From Treponema sp. (GTDB lineage: Bacteria > Spirochaetota > Spirochaetia > Treponematales > Breznakiellaceae), in assembly GCA_031264395.1 (NCBI GenBank), contig JAISEB010000056.1, positions 1 to 22,325 of the forward strand: a stretch of 22,325 bases of DNA, in the 5' to 3' direction. The first letter of the stretch is position 1. Every line of letters starts with the position of its first letter. Below are positions 22,157 through 22,325 of the stretch, piece by piece. Below the pieces are notes generated by a model. That model was not told the DNA's origin, did not search any database, and saw only the letters and a list, made by a program, of their open reading frames with translations. A program made the position numbers and the translations under genes.

Positions 22157-22325
22157 TTAATTTTTCTGGTCATTTTGCAGTTTTATCAACTGATCTATAA
22201 CGGTCAGCGCGCATTCCTGAAATTTCGGATTTAATTTATCAAAAAGACTCAAAATTCGTTCTTTTCGCTCAACAGGTGAAGTTGAAAACATCTCCCCTTT
22301 GCCGGTTTTAAGCCATTGCTCATTT
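22157..22325 (-). CDS. XRE-family helix-turn-helix regulator, C-terminal part (runs off the right edge)
   Basis: The last 55 codons of a gene entering from the right. They read NEQWLKTGKGEMF and then a predicted helical tail (VERKERILSLFDKLNPKFQECALTVIDQLI, cited for composition) ending QNDQKN and TAA at 22157. The 'WLxTGxGxMF' segment follows the DNA-binding domain in many small XRE-type, phage-repressor-like regulators. The DNA-binding helices are outside the window, so the assignment rests on this tail. It abuts rsmG without a gap. Confidence 0.7.
   Translation of the reverse strand, partial: NEQWLKTGKGEMFSTSPVERKERILSLFDKLNPKFQECALTVIDQLIKLQNDQKN

Overview
The window looks like part of a bacterial chromosome of moderate GC content. 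It holds 21 protein genes, two of them cut by the window edges, packed into a few operons. I see no tRNA, rRNA, CRISPR array, transposase or phage gene. The purine gene order, the small XRE-type regulator next to rsmG, and the lipoprotein-dependent sugar uptake operon without its own ATPase would fit a gut-type fermenter. A Treponema-like spirochaete is my best guess, but this is an impression from gene content and not a proof.

Layout. The right end (18720-22325, all minus strand) is housekeeping: the tail of an XRE-family regulator, rsmG (16S rRNA methyltransferase), then purE-purC-purF with overlapping genes. The extreme left end (1-71, minus) is the N-terminus of purM. In many bacteria purM directly follows purF. 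Here about 18.6 kb of sugar genes lie between them, so the window most likely shows a carbohydrate catabolic island sitting inside a purine operon.

The island has four transcription blocks. Block A (10710 to 6666, minus): a VOC/glyoxalase-fold protein, a zinc-type alcohol dehydrogenase, an SMP-30/gluconolactonase-like protein and an FGGY (xylulokinase-like) kinase. Block B (6595 to 140, minus, with its own promoter): a GH105-type unsaturated-uronyl hydrolase, a lipoprotein sugar-binding protein, two ABC permeases, a cytoplasmic F5/8 type C (discoidin-like) protein and a GH1 beta-glucosidase, followed after 68 nt by purM. Block C (10938 to 15948, plus, divergent from A): an L-fucose-isomerase-like protein, a second FGGY kinase, a Gfo/Idh/MocA dehydrogenase and a second zinc dehydrogenase, ended by a stem-loop terminator. 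Block D (15949-18703): a 2-hydroxyacid dehydrogenase (minus) and, divergent from it, a shikimate-dehydrogenase-like protein with a cupin-type phosphoglucose isomerase (plus).

The three promoter regions that serve these blocks each carry the same 16-bp palindrome, ATATGT-N4-ACATAT, placed against or over near-consensus sigma-70 promoter elements. This links the island into one regulon, although no sugar regulator gene lies in the window. A plausible working model is uptake of a plant- or algal-derived glycoside or oligosaccharide, cleavage inside the cell by GH105 and GH1 enzymes, and processing of an unusual monosaccharide or polyol by two parallel oxidation/isomerisation-plus-kinase branches. 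The actual sugar cannot be read from the sequence.
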